Source of the DNA: Arcuatula senhousia | Lineage: Eukaryota; Mollusca; Bivalvia; Mytilida; Mytilidae | DNA length: 64,000 bases | Direction of reading: 5' to 3' | Assembly: GCA_963971305.1 (NCBI GenBank) | Contig: OZ020303.1 | Coordinates: 64,232,867-64,296,866 of the forward strand | Shown: piece after piece, positions 1 to 12,500 of the stretch | How positions within the stretch are numbered: the first letter of the stretch is position 1 | Layout of the letters: every line of letters starts with the position of its first letter | The notes under the pieces: generated by a model | Database searches by the model: none | Seen by the model: only the letters and a program-made list of their open reading frames with translations | What the model was told of the DNA's origin: nothing | Made by a program: the position numbers and the translations under genes

Positions 1-1612
1 ACACGAACACTCTGGCAATAATTATTTGTGACATTCTAGGACAGATTGCAATATGATGGATAGAGCCAAGTTGATTCCTATATGTCCTTTGGCAACAAAT
101 TGCAGGTATAATAAAACCCTGTGAATTTTTAACTGCAAAATAAAGCTTCAAGTGGGGGTTCAACCTGGTTAAATTTAAATGATATTCAATATGAACCAAA
201 AAAAATGTTAACAAAAAGGGGGACTGGATCATCCTGAGATAATGTATCAATGTTTCAATTTTCAATGAAACACTGGCGGCTCTGTTTAAGGAAAAAAAAG
301 TTTAATGCAAAGTTTTACCCAAAACTGATGTTTACATTTTAGACCCTTTTTTTACAATTTGAGAGGACATACAACAGACAAGTAATCTCATTACACTTTA
401 CAATATGAAAATGTTAAAGACCTTAAAGAACTTTAAAGATGAAATTAAACGATGCTAAATATGTGAGGTGTCTTAAATAATATGAAATGATAATTTCAAC
501 TTGATTCAAGTTATTTAAATTCACTACAACTATTTTTCTTTTTCAGAGAAGTCAAAGGGTTATGGAAAAAATAATTTAGCATCAAATTGAACATGATTAA
601 GAATTACATGTGATCAAGTGTATTTTACAATATAAAATAAAAAAAAAGTACATAAATAAATGATGAAAATTATGCAACCTTTATAAACAAAAACAAGAAT
701 AAATAACAATAGGGTATACATATGCAATGAAAAAAGACAAACACATTTAAATGGTTGTATATATATCTAACAATAATGTTTAGTGGCAGATCCAGATGGG
801 TTCAAAATCTCTCAGATTTTCTGTCAAAACAGCGCTGCAAACCTGCTCTTTTTCTGGACACAAAGTCTAATTGTCCTTTAATTTTCTGGATCCATTACTT
901 GATTTTATTAGTGAAAGTAAATGTACCTTTTTCCAATACGTGTACATGGTTAAAAACACATACATAACAACATTAACAAATAAAAACAAAATACAAAATT
1001 TAGGCCCTATTTCATATATTGTGAAAGTACTTAAATTGTTGGGTATAAAAAATTTTTGTGGCTTGTGAATAAATTGTGTATTCGTGGATTCTAGAATATG
1101 TTGTTCAAACAAATTTTTTATTGAAAGCAATTTACATTTCTTATTCATTTGCTATCAAATTTTGTGGTTTGGCTGACACAAAACAGCCATGAAAACTGGT
1201 ACTTAAAAAAATAAGTACTTTCACATTTTAATCACCATATGAAATACCTTTCAAAACAATTGTTTAATCATCTCTTTCTAAGATCTTTTGAGGCTATCCT
1301 TTATCAATGCATACATTATAGATGTAAAAAATAAACAATGTTTAATATTGAGACATTTTTGTTAAATATGTAAATCAGAATCTTTTATTTAAAATCTGGT
1401 TATTTGAATTAGCATAGCTACATTTTTGTCCCTGTGAAAATCAAAAGTCAAATTTTTTAATAGTTAATTACAGTACAATGTACCAATGTATTATTTCATG
1501 AAGAGAGGCAAAAATTAATCCAGGTTGTTACAAAATTTCTTCAATGCACTTAATAGTAAGTCTTGCATATTCAAACAGTAACCCTTCTACTTTTTAGTTG
1601 CTTTACACCATT
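1..1612. other. Non-coding AT-rich DNA, nothing recognised
   Basis: Only short open frames with no protein-like composition. I see no repeat family seen elsewhere in the window and no RNA gene. It lies downstream of the AT-hook gene. Confidence 0.5.
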
Positions 1613-2093
1613 TAAGGGAATACGTTACTTTGGTCGACCAACTTACTTTTCAAAACAAATTTGCATAATGAATGGTACTACCATGACACATTGAAATATT
1701 TATTTAAAATAGGGGGTCATGGGTCAATTTTTCAAGTTATTTCACTTTGAAACTATCGTTTCTGGCAAGAAATTTGTATAGAAGTAATGGGGAAAGATCT
1801 AAAATTTTCAAAATTTTGTTATTCTCCATTGATTCAAACAAAAAAAAAATCATTACATTTCAACCAAAAACTAACACAAGAAAGTCCAAATCTTTTTCTA
1901 AACAATATATATTTTGTCATAGGTCATGGACCATCTTTTTTAAAGAATTTACATCAAAGATAAACAATAGCGTTAAAGTTCAAAGCTGTTCAAGTAAAAT
2001 TGACATTGCGTTTCAAATTGAAAATGGACGTTTTTCTGTTGCATTGGTAAATTTTATCGATAACGTCGTTTTTAACGAAACGTATCCCCTTAA
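1613..2093. mobile_element. TTAA-flanked TIR element, copy 1
   Basis: About 480 bp bounded by TTAAGGGAATACGTTAC and ACGTATCCCCTTAA, i.e. a TTAA target duplication plus an inverted terminal repeat of about 10 bp. It is strongly similar along its length to 14156-14613. TTAA duplication is the hallmark of piggyBac-type transposition, so this is probably a non-autonomous piggyBac-like MITE. The open frame inside (1747-2142) is not conserved in copy 2 and is not called a gene. Confidence 0.7.
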
Positions 2094-3021
2094 GACTGAT
2101 AATGTTATAAATTATCACTATATTTACATCATGTCAAAATAAACAATTATTATTGCACACAAACAACTAGTGGTTACTTTCTATGTAAAATGATAATTTG
2201 GAATACAATAAAGCTAAACAATTTCATCATATTATTCTACATGAAACAAAGTATGAATTACATAGATAAAATAATCTGGCTTTTTTCATCATTCCTAAAA
2301 CATGTACTTCCTAAAAGCTGCCTGATCTTCAATCATGTTTGTCATGTCTGTTGTCAGTAATGATGGCTATGCGGTCATCTGAAAAAAAAAGTCAAAGAAA
2401 AAAATAATCCATGAACATTGAATTCAAAACACTTGTATGAAATACATGTAAAGAAATAGTATAATGATAGTAAATTGTAGCTTCCAAGTGGAAAAATAAA
2501 AATAGGTTTTGTACTGATTTCATGAATAATCTTTTTTTTAAATATTAATTGGTAGTTCTGTGTTGGGTTTTAACACAATTTTGATGCACCTAGGCCATAC
2601 CGGGCATTCAGTTTAAATGGTGGAGGGAGCCTGATTACCCAGAAATCTCTGACCTTGGGCAGGTAACTGACAGACCTAGCTACATACAGGTAGGGAAGGA
2701 ATGGTAGTATGTGTGCAAGATAAGTAGTGTGCTTTGAGACATATATTTGTCTTAATTCAAATTCATTTTTATGTACTAGATGTTTTGGAGTGTTTCCATC
2801 TGTCTTAAAATCGACCCTATTACTATTATTCCCTGTGTGAGCTGTTATAATATAACTAAGACTTTTTAATGTCAGATCTATGATTTAATAAATGTCAATT
2901 TTTATCGAATATTCTTAACACTTTCAACTTTAAGAGCCAAACTAACAGTCTTAAAATTGGACATTGGTGTATTAATATATACATGTATGAAAAAAATTCA
3001 TTTAATCATAGAATATTCAAG
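2094..3021. other. 3' flank/UTR of the AT-hook gene
   Basis: AT-rich sequence following the AT-hook stop codon. It probably holds the 3' UTR of that gene on the minus strand. Nothing else is recognised. Confidence 0.4.
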
Positions 3022-3555
3022 TTACACTATACTAACTTTTACAACAGCAGCTTGCCCAGCTTCTGTGTTCTGTTGTATTGATTCAGCTACCTCATTCTCT
3101 GCAGAACTGCCTTTTACCATATTCTGAATGGGACATGAACTCCCAGACTGTGTGGTAGTAACAGTAGAACAGGGAGATGTGATTATTGCATTAGGTGGCA
3201 AAGTAGAGGAGACATTTACAACATAACTTGAGTCTGAACTTGACTCTGAGTTTGTAACGGTTTGATTAGCAGTCTGAATGACATTGTTCATCTCATTCGT
3301 AACAAGACCAGAAGCATTGTTTATAGCTTGAGTTGAAGAACTACCATCTACCAGTACACTGTTCATATTCTTTTTACACAAGTCTTGAAATTGAACTCTT
3401 TCATTTAATGAATTGTCATGTGCTTCTTTTTCTTTACTTTTGCCACTTGTTTTTTCAGGTGAATTGGAATTAACCATAGTTATGTCATCCATGTAAGTGA
3501 CGGCTGCAGGAGATTCTGTTGGTTTCTCGTTGCTTAATGGCCCTTTGTTATTTAT
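3022..3555 (-). CDS. AT-hook gene, terminal exon 14
   Basis: Residues 1281-1457 and a TAA stop. It is a Ser/Thr/Asn/Gln-rich, probably disordered tail without AT-hooks. Acceptor TTTGCAG|ATA at 3556-3557. No strong AATAAA signal was seen nearby on this strand; ATTAAA occurs at 3001-3006 and 2884-2889. Confidence 0.75.
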   Translation of the reverse strand: MNNKGPLSNEKPTESPAAVTYMDDITMVNSNSPEKTSGKSKEKEAHDNSLNERVQFQDLCKKNMNSVLVDGSSSTQAINNASGLVTNEMNNVIQTANQTVTNSESSSDSSYVVNVSSTLPPNAIITSPCSTVTTTQSGSSCPIQNMVKGSSAENEVAESIQQNTEAGQAAVVKVSIV

Positions 3556-6500
3556 CTGCAAATAAACATGAAATAATAATATAGATTAAGGGTGTGGCCT
3601 TTACAGTGATGAGCATAACCCTGAAAAGATCAAATGTATACTTGTATACCAAAAAACTAGTTTAACCCCGCCACATATTACATGTGCCTGTCCTAAGCCA
3701 GGAATCCTTGACAAAGCTTTCGTTTGTACTTGTCTTTTTGATGTTTTCTGTTCCTTGTTTAAGAAGAGGGTCTATCTGTGACTATTTCAGGGCTGGATTT
3801 GAATTATATGCATCTTATTTAGACCATGGGCCAATTGCATAACCGCGAGCAGTGCCAAATGGCCTCGTTGAAGGCTGCTGGCGGTTGTCCATTGTGGTTT
3901 TTCTAAATTGCCGTTTAATTGTGGGCTGTGTCGCGTACACTTATTCCACATCTCTTTATTTTCTATTGTGTTCTTATACTGAAAAAAAAATATCTGTCAA
4001 AGTCAAAAATGGCCAGATTTTGTTTAACAGGAAGTAGTTGAGTGACAGACCTGGAATCAAATCCCACATTATATGACCCCACCCTGATGCTGTATACAAA
4101 TATATCAAGTGGCTATGATACGTATTTGCTGAGCAAACTGTTGTGAAAATTTCTTCCCTGCCAGCAACCCTTCCGCCTGACATTCACCATTTTCACGTTC
4201 TGTTTTATATTTCAACCTGTGGAAAATAAATCTACCAAGGCTGCCCAGGGAGGGAATGTCGAACACGCTCTATGTATACTTGGGTGTTTTGTCATTCTAT
4301 TCACTAATTTGCAAATTTCTTTTGATTTTATTTCATAACTTTTGTCATTTACATTTATACATGTACCTTTTTTTCAAGATTCATGTATTTATTACAATTG
4401 GTATTTGCTTATTTATAAAACCCTGCTAATAAAATGACCATAATGATCTATTGTTTGATTTTCATTTAGTAATTGTGTCTTTTTTCCTGGAAAAAAGCCC
4501 AACGAAGTTGCTTGAACAGGATTGGTATGATATTAGGTTGGATTTATTTTTTATGATGTGTAGATTAAATGTAATAACATATTTTCTTTATGATTTTTTT
4601 TAAAGTCTCCTTATGTCATAATTTTGTTGATATATACAGTTGAACCTGTCTTAGTGGCACCTTAATTAAATAAAGTGACAACTGAAAATAAGTAAAGCTT
4701 AAAAACTGTTATTTCTTTTAAAACAGAAACTCAGTTTATGGAGTTGATTTTAAATATAGCTACCTTATATTATATGTAAGCTTTATATACATGTATATAA
4801 ATATATATCACAGTGATACTAGATGACTTGGATAAGAATTCTATTCTTTATATTAAACCTACCCTATTACTTGATGTAGGCAACTCTGTACCATTACATA
4901 CATGTACAGTAGCAGCAACGTTAAATGTATTACCACTGCTCTTGCCCTGGAACTCAAATCTTTCCCACCCTTCCATAGTTATACTGCTAATTCCTGTGGG
5001 ATCATATGTTTCCTCCTCCTCACAAGTCATGTCAAGTATGGGATCTACTTTCTTTGGTCGTCCTCTACCCTTCTTTTTAAGACCATTAGATAAAGAGGTC
5101 TCATCTGAAGAAATATTAACATCAAGTTTTGATTTTTTTGGTCTACCAGGACCCCTCTTGACCCCAGGGTCTGTGCTATAATCCTCAGTTTGTGAATCAT
5201 CTGTTTTGTCTTCAACTCTACTCTTCGGGGGCCTTCCTCGTCTTTTCTGTTCAGATTTTGGAGGCCTCCCTGGTTGCCTCTTAGGATCTGATTGATCAGT
5301 CATGCTGACATTATTTTCCTCTTCATTATCACTCCCACTATCAGACTCATCATCGCTGACTAGAATGAAATTGTCTCCAGATGCTAGTGCAGCATAATCT
5401 ATTTGATTCTTGATTCTCTTTCCCTCTTCTGCTATTCTAGGACGTCCTGGTTTTCCTGGACTTGTTTCAGACTACAATTGAAGGCATAGCTTAAAAATTT
5501 ATACAATTCTTCATTTTTCCATGTGGATTTAATTTTATAATGCCAAAGAAGACAAGAATTTATGCTCAGCTAGCGAGATATCTTTTTTCAACTCTAACCT
5601 GGAGGTAAACCTTATTTAAGACGGAAGGACGGACAGACCTAGACACTTAATGCCCCTCTACTTTCATAGGTAGGGCATAACAATATTATAGATTTAATTT
5701 ACTCATATTTCTATGATATCTCCTATATCTATATCTTCTATTTTGTTTGAAAACACTTCTTTTCTTTGTAAATGTATAATTTCAGATTTTGCTTTTGTAT
5801 ACTGATGTTTAAGTGAATATTTCAACATGGTTAAAATGTACTTTAAATTTTTTTTCCTAACCAAGATGTTCAGTACAATAAATTTACCTTATGTTTCTTA
5901 TTAACAGATCCTACAGGTCTACCTCTCCTCCTTTTACCAGATGACCCAGCCTCTTCATTCCCGACAACCATAACCTCTTCCTCCTCCTCACAACCACTAT
6001 CAGAAAACTCCTCCTCTATGATTTCCTCCACTGCCTCTGTGTAGCTGACATCACCTTTACAACCTCTAGGTTTACCCTCCTCGGTAAGGTCACTGGTGAC
6101 AAGTTGTTTATCTTTCTTTCCTGTTCCAAATGGTCTTCCACGTTTCTTACCAGAGGGAAATGTTGATATTACCTACAATAAAGATTCAATTAGTAGTTCT
6201 TATGTAACTTTGGATAAATGTCTTATTTGATTGGATGAAATTAAAATTTTCATTGAATCATTATTACTTGATTAATGTGCAGTTTACTGCATAAGCATCT
6301 CATTTGACATTTTTTATGGTGGCAAATAACCTTAACTGGCTCTAACCACTCTACTGTTAAGCTCTAGTAATCTCATCTTGCAACCATCAATCCAACATCA
6401 AATATCTCATTGATGGAAAGAAATCTTAAAATGCAATGCAGTTGTCGTGTAAGTAGATATAACAAATCAAATGGCAATTATAAGAGGGTGGTAAAGGGTT

Positions 6501-9500
6501 ATTTTCGTGCACCGTGTTCAACATTTTTTATTTTCCGTTCATCGATTTCTGAAATTTTTATTTCTCGTTCAGCCGTGCAAAGGGGGCTCATCTTTCATCG
6601 TGTTCACCTTAATCTATTTTTCATGTTGCATGATTTGCATGGATTATTTTTCGTTCATGGTATTTTAGACACAAAATGCTATACAAAATATTGTTCACCA
6701 AGAAATCATAAAATTCGAGGACTTCTCAATTTTCGCCTACTCCTTGCAGTGTTGTACTGTTTCAAGAATACACAACTGTCAAAACTGTCGGAAACTGAGC
6801 GAAATTCAGGGATTTTCCTTCATTAACGAATAATATTTTGTTTCTTTATTTATCGTGCATCAAGATCAGCAAGAATTATTTTCCGTTCATCGTGAAAGAC
6901 ACTTTTTATTTGCCGTTCAGCCGTGCACAGTACCCCCCTTTACCACCCTCTTATAAGATAGAAATTGAGACTGCTTGATTGCTGTTTTGACATTGCTGTG
7001 TTGTGCATTCATTGATGTCAATCATATACAATACTTTAGTAATAAAATTATCCTGTTTTTATAAAATTAATATCTTTATCAAAGATGTAAAAATGTGCCA
7101 AAGTTTATGCAAAGTATATACTTTATTTGAAATTGAAAATTGAATGAATTTGTTGATTAAACACATGATCATATGAATATTGGGAACCACCGCGAACAAA
7201 ATTCTACTACCTTTTTTTCATTCTAAATGTGTATATTTTGTAGTATTTTTTAACCTAATTAAATTTCAATAATTTGTTGTTTTGCTTGAATTGCTTTTGC
7301 AAGTGAATGATATCTATTCTTTGATAAACTTATATCTCATTTCCTTTCCTGGGGCTCCCGCAGGGTACCCCACTCAGGTCGCTTTTAAAAGGGGCGTGAG
7401 TGCAAGATCGCTTTTAAAAGCATATTTTGGCGGAGGTCGCAGGTCGTTTTTTGACATAGGTCGATTTTATGAAGTGTAGGTCGGAATTCGCCCTTAAAAA
7501 GCCCTCAGGTCACAGGTCGTTTTTAACCTTGAGGGAACCACTTTCCTTATACCAACCTTTATTTTAGGAGATTCATCTTTAGGTTTATTTTTAGCCCCTG
7601 GTGGTCTACCCCGCCTTTTACTTGGAGATGCTGCACTTATGATGGACTCATCTTCAGTATCTTCAGAATCTGCAAAATTTGCAGTTGACATGTCTAACTT
7701 TGTTTTGTTTGGTCGTCCTGGTTTACGCTTTTCTGATGATGATGAATATAAATTGTCATGATCATTCATGTCATTGTCTGTGGAAATATCTTGTGAATCA
7801 TTTAATTGAGATTTATATTTTGCTCCAGGTGGTCGACCAGGTTTTCGCTTTTCACTGATGTGGTCTTCTTCTGTGACATCTGTGTCAGTTGCATTTAACA
7901 ATGAGTCGACTGATTTCGGTTTATTTTTAGCTCCTGGAGGTCGACCAGGTTTGCGTTTTTCACTCAACTTTTCATCGTCTGCAAAACTATTATCTGTGTC
8001 AGTTGCAGTTACCCATGAATCTTCAGGTTTTGGTCTATTTTTTGCTCCTGGAGGTCGACCAGGTTTCCGTTTTTCACTTGACTGTCCTTTATCTGTTACA
8101 TGTATGTCCGTATTGATACAAGATTCCAATGAATCGTCAGGTTTAGGTCTATTTTTTGCTCCAGGTGGTCGGCCAGGTTTTCGTTTTGACTGATCATTAC
8201 TTGTTTGATGACTATCATTGTCTATATCATCCTTATTAAATTTATTTTTTGCACCAGGCGGCCTTCCAGGTTTACGTTTAATAGGACTAGAATCAGAATG
8301 CTCTTGAACATCACTTTCATCAAAAGTTTCCCAGGAATTGTCACTTTGTTTATTAGAATCTTCTGTTTTCTTGCTCTTTCTTTTCCAAAATGGTGACACT
8401 GTCAAAGAATCAACTAAACTCCTGTCTTTATTTTTAGCTCCAGGAGGGCGACCTCGTTGACGCTTTTCTACAAGTGATGAAAAACTTTTGTCTGCTTCAT
8501 TTATGTCAGAGGCATTACTTTCATTGAGTCTTTTAGGGGGTCTGCCAGGACGTCTTTTAGTGGGTGAATTAAAATGTTCATTCTCATCTTCATCTGATTC
8601 ATCAAAGTTTATTGCATTTTTAACTGATTCTTCAAAATCTTTATCAGATCTTTCAACTGAATTTCCCCCCTTAGATCTATTTTTAGCACCAGGGGGTCTC
8701 CCTCTTCCCTTTTTAGGTGAACTAAAGTTGGCATTTTCATTATCACTAGATTCAATATTGTTTGAAGCAGATCTGTTGTTTTCTTCCTCCAACCTGTCAA
8801 CAATGTGAGTGAAATCGTCTCCTTTTGATTTATTTTTAGCACCAGGGGGCCTCCCTCTACGTTTCTTTGTTGGTGAACTTGTGATAATATTACCTTCACC
8901 ATCAGATACCTCTATATCAGAAATGCCCATAGCTGCTTTATAATTTTCAAGGTCAGACATCATTTGATCGTATGTGTATTCATCATCTTTTGGTTTATTT
9001 TTAGCTCCAGGGGGTCTCCCACGACCTTTCTTGACTTGTGAACTTGACTGACCTTCATCATCAGAATCTATAAATTCAATATCACTTATACTTTTATCAT
9101 ACTCTATATCTGATTTATCCATTCCTAAAATATCTTTGGATTTATTTTTAGCTCCTGGTGGTCTTCCACGCTTTTTTGTAGTCGGAGAAGTTTGTACATC
9201 AATCTCTTCCTGATCACTTAATTCTTGTCCAGACAAAAATGAATGATTGGATTGTATAAACATATTACTTTTAGATTTATTTTTAGCTCCAGGGGGACGC
9301 CCTGGTTTTCGCTTAACACTAGATGTTGCCAGAGAATTATCATTTCTTTCTTCTTTAGGCCTACTTTTAGCCCCAAAAGGCCTCCCTCTCTTCTTACCAG
9401 ATGAAGTCAAACTTCTTGACCTAGGAGAGCTAATGGAATTCCCATAGTTATTTTTAGAGCCTGCAGGTCGTCCTGGACTTCTGTTTGGAGAATAATCTTC

Positions 9501-12500
9501 ATCAGATTCAAGGGAGTCTATTTCTGCACTGGTATCCTGTTCGTCCCCAGATTCATCTAATTGCTCTTTATAGTCTTTTTCTGCTGGTTTCTCAGATGGC
9601 AGTGATCCATTGATTGCTAGTAGTTCCGCATCAACTTGCCTTACAAAGTCCTGATAACTCAATGATTCTTTTGACAGGCTATTTTCAGAATCAGCTTTAG
9701 GTGGTCGACCCCTTGGTCTATTACCCTCCTTAGGTTTATTTTTAGCACCTGGAGGTCTCCCTCTCTTTTTATTGTCCCTCACTGTGCACTTGACCAATCT
9801 AATTTCCAAAGATTTAGACTAAAATAAATTAAAGAAAAACATCCTAATTTCATTTAACTTAAATTCAATGTAACAAGACCAGTAATGTGTTAGTATGACC
9901 AATTAATTGAACACATGTGTTTGAAAATTGAAGAGAGATTAAATAAAATATATATACATGTACAATAATTCAATGAATGTTCTTCTGCATCAATCTGAAG
10001 TGTTTAAACTAGAATTACATCAACCATGTGTTGCAAATGCAGTGAAACACACGTTTGACAGCTTTTTTTCTGTTGGAACTTAGTATGTAAAAGTATGTTA
10101 TGTGTAATTTCATTTTGTATTAAATTTCACTGTTTGTGATATAGCTATACAAGAACTGATAATTGGGTCATTACCATCATTTCTAAAAGCTTTAAAAATA
10201 ATATTTTTCAATATGATTAGAAGCAAAAACCTGTTAAAAACCAACAGGAGCTAAGAATGTGTGTCTAAATACTTATTCTTTTTGTATGTAAACAAAACAT
10301 TTTTGAAAACAGATTGCTTTCTCTGTAGTAGATTATTCAAATAACTGTTGTTTTATAAATTAAGAGTTATGTCCACTTATTCCACATCTTGTTATTTTTA
10401 TCTGTAATTGTCTTACCAGGTTAAATGGTTTGGCATATCTTTTAATACTACTAGTCTGTAATAACAAAACATATAATAACTGACTATGGATCAAAATGGA
10501 AAATTTATATTGAAAAAAAAAACCAACTAGAGGTTTTTTTTTATGTTTTAAATCCTTATTATGAGCTAAGGAAAATTATTGCTGTGTCTATAAAACTGAG
10601 AAGGTGCAAGTGTAAATTTTGTTGAAAGTGAAGTTTTCAGACAATCATAATCCTTTTTCTTAACAATTACGATTCTTTGTGCATTATTATAATTTTTTCA
10701 TTTATATTCCTGTGCAAAAAAGGCTCTTCAAACTCTAAATAGTACCATTAGAATCAGAATTTCGCTTAATTTTTTTTTTCCAGGACTAAAAAAATGCTTA
10801 ATATTTTTTGCATAATGAAATGAGAATGAGCATGAACCATGACAAACAGAAACCAGAAAATGTATGTAAGAGCCACGTATGGCCTGCTTGATTCTTGAAA
10901 TATCATTGATCAACATGTAGTACCTGAGATATGGGCCTTAAGGTTAGTGAGGACACCTGTCATGTGACCAAAAACTGCTAAAAATGCAAAAACCAAGTGA
11001 AAATGTCACAAATACCTTGAAACTCGTGTTGAATAGTTTCATTTCATAAAACTCGATCAAAATAAATTAATTTTAGCACAAATAAAACAACCATTCCTTC
11101 ATAAATAAAATTTTCGGATAAAACAAGGGAGATAATCCACTTGAAAAATGACCATAAAATTACAAAGATTTGTATTGTAGAAAGAAAAATAAGCTGGTGA
11201 CCCCCAGTTTTTATTGTTTTATTTCAAAATATATTGTATTTCATTTATTTTTATCAAATAAAATTAAAATTTAAATTCGTGGATTTTTTGTGCAACAAGA
11301 TTTTATGCTTATTATTTGGCTTTTCCTATATAATCTATAGTAATTTGGGAAAACTTTGAGCCTAGATTTTGGAAAAACAAGCCTGGAAAGGGGGTCCAAT
11401 ATTTTTACACAAGATAAAGTATATACCTAATATTAATATATAAAAAAATTGGAGATTTTAAATTCGGCATTATTTTTGGGGTCAGGTGTCCTCACTAACC
11501 TTAAGTTAACCAAAATATTTATCAATGTCATTCATGCACAAAATATAGGTCACAGGCCCTTATTTATAGGGGTTGTGTTGTACTGCCCAAGACACATCAA
11601 GTAGTGAAATATCACCAACCACTGACAAATGTAGTATCTTAATTATGGACCTTAACAAAGAATTTACCAAAGTGTTACAGACAGACAGACAAGGATAAAA
11701 CTATAGGTTTGACCCAGTTATGCGGGCGGGCCATAATAAGCTGTACATTTTTAATACTATAAAAATTAATACATTACAAATGTAAAATATAATTTCATCT
11801 GTTTTTCATTGTCTTATAATAAGAAGGAAATCATAGAAATTTCATACACATTAAACTTACAGATAATGATGGCGGTCTTCCTGGTCTTCTGCCACTCTTC
11901 TATAAAAGACCAAAGAGTTGTAGAAACAAAAAGAATGATATACAATGTAACTCATGGTCGGATTTTCATATCTTTATATAATAAGCAATGAGATTTAGCA
12001 TCAACATGTTCTGACTCAAAACAAAATATTTCTTAAACTGCTCTTTTTTTATATAGAATTGTTCATTACAAATAGTTGAGTACTTGTTAAGTACAGTCAA
12101 TCATACTTCAAACAAAGGGATTATATACATGTGTAGCAAAATTTGAGACTGTTTGAATATTTTTTTTGGTCTTGTTTGAAATTATTGCCTTTTGACTGTT
12201 AAGTTATTTTCAATCATCACAACAATCAAGTATGATACATTACAGAATCATAAAGTGTTGTGTCAGATATCAAGTTTAAATTTTGAATTTTTACATCAGT
12301 TGATAAATGGTTCTAAGCTAGCTGTCTTCAACATTGAGCCTTCTCTAGATGGTTCATCCATGTCTTGTTTGTTCTTGTTGTCTTTTGGTTCTCTCTGGCT
12401 AAATTGATCTTGTAGCATTTTCATTTTTACTGAAAGTTTTTTATGCTTCATTTTAAGACTTACCTCTTTCGGAGGATGAATTCTTGGTCTTCCTCTACCT

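Noticed and set aside
1747..2142. 131-codon open frame on the plus strand
   Set aside because: It lies inside the TTAA element 1613-2093; the homologous copy at 14156-14613 does not keep the frame, and the composition is not protein-like.
4813..5181. 122-codon plus-strand frame
   Set aside because: Antisense to exon 13 of the AT-hook gene, which has splice sites and a recognised motif.
7858..8193. Open frames on the plus strand opposite the AT-hook array
   Set aside because: They are antisense shadows of the repetitive AT-hook coding sequence.
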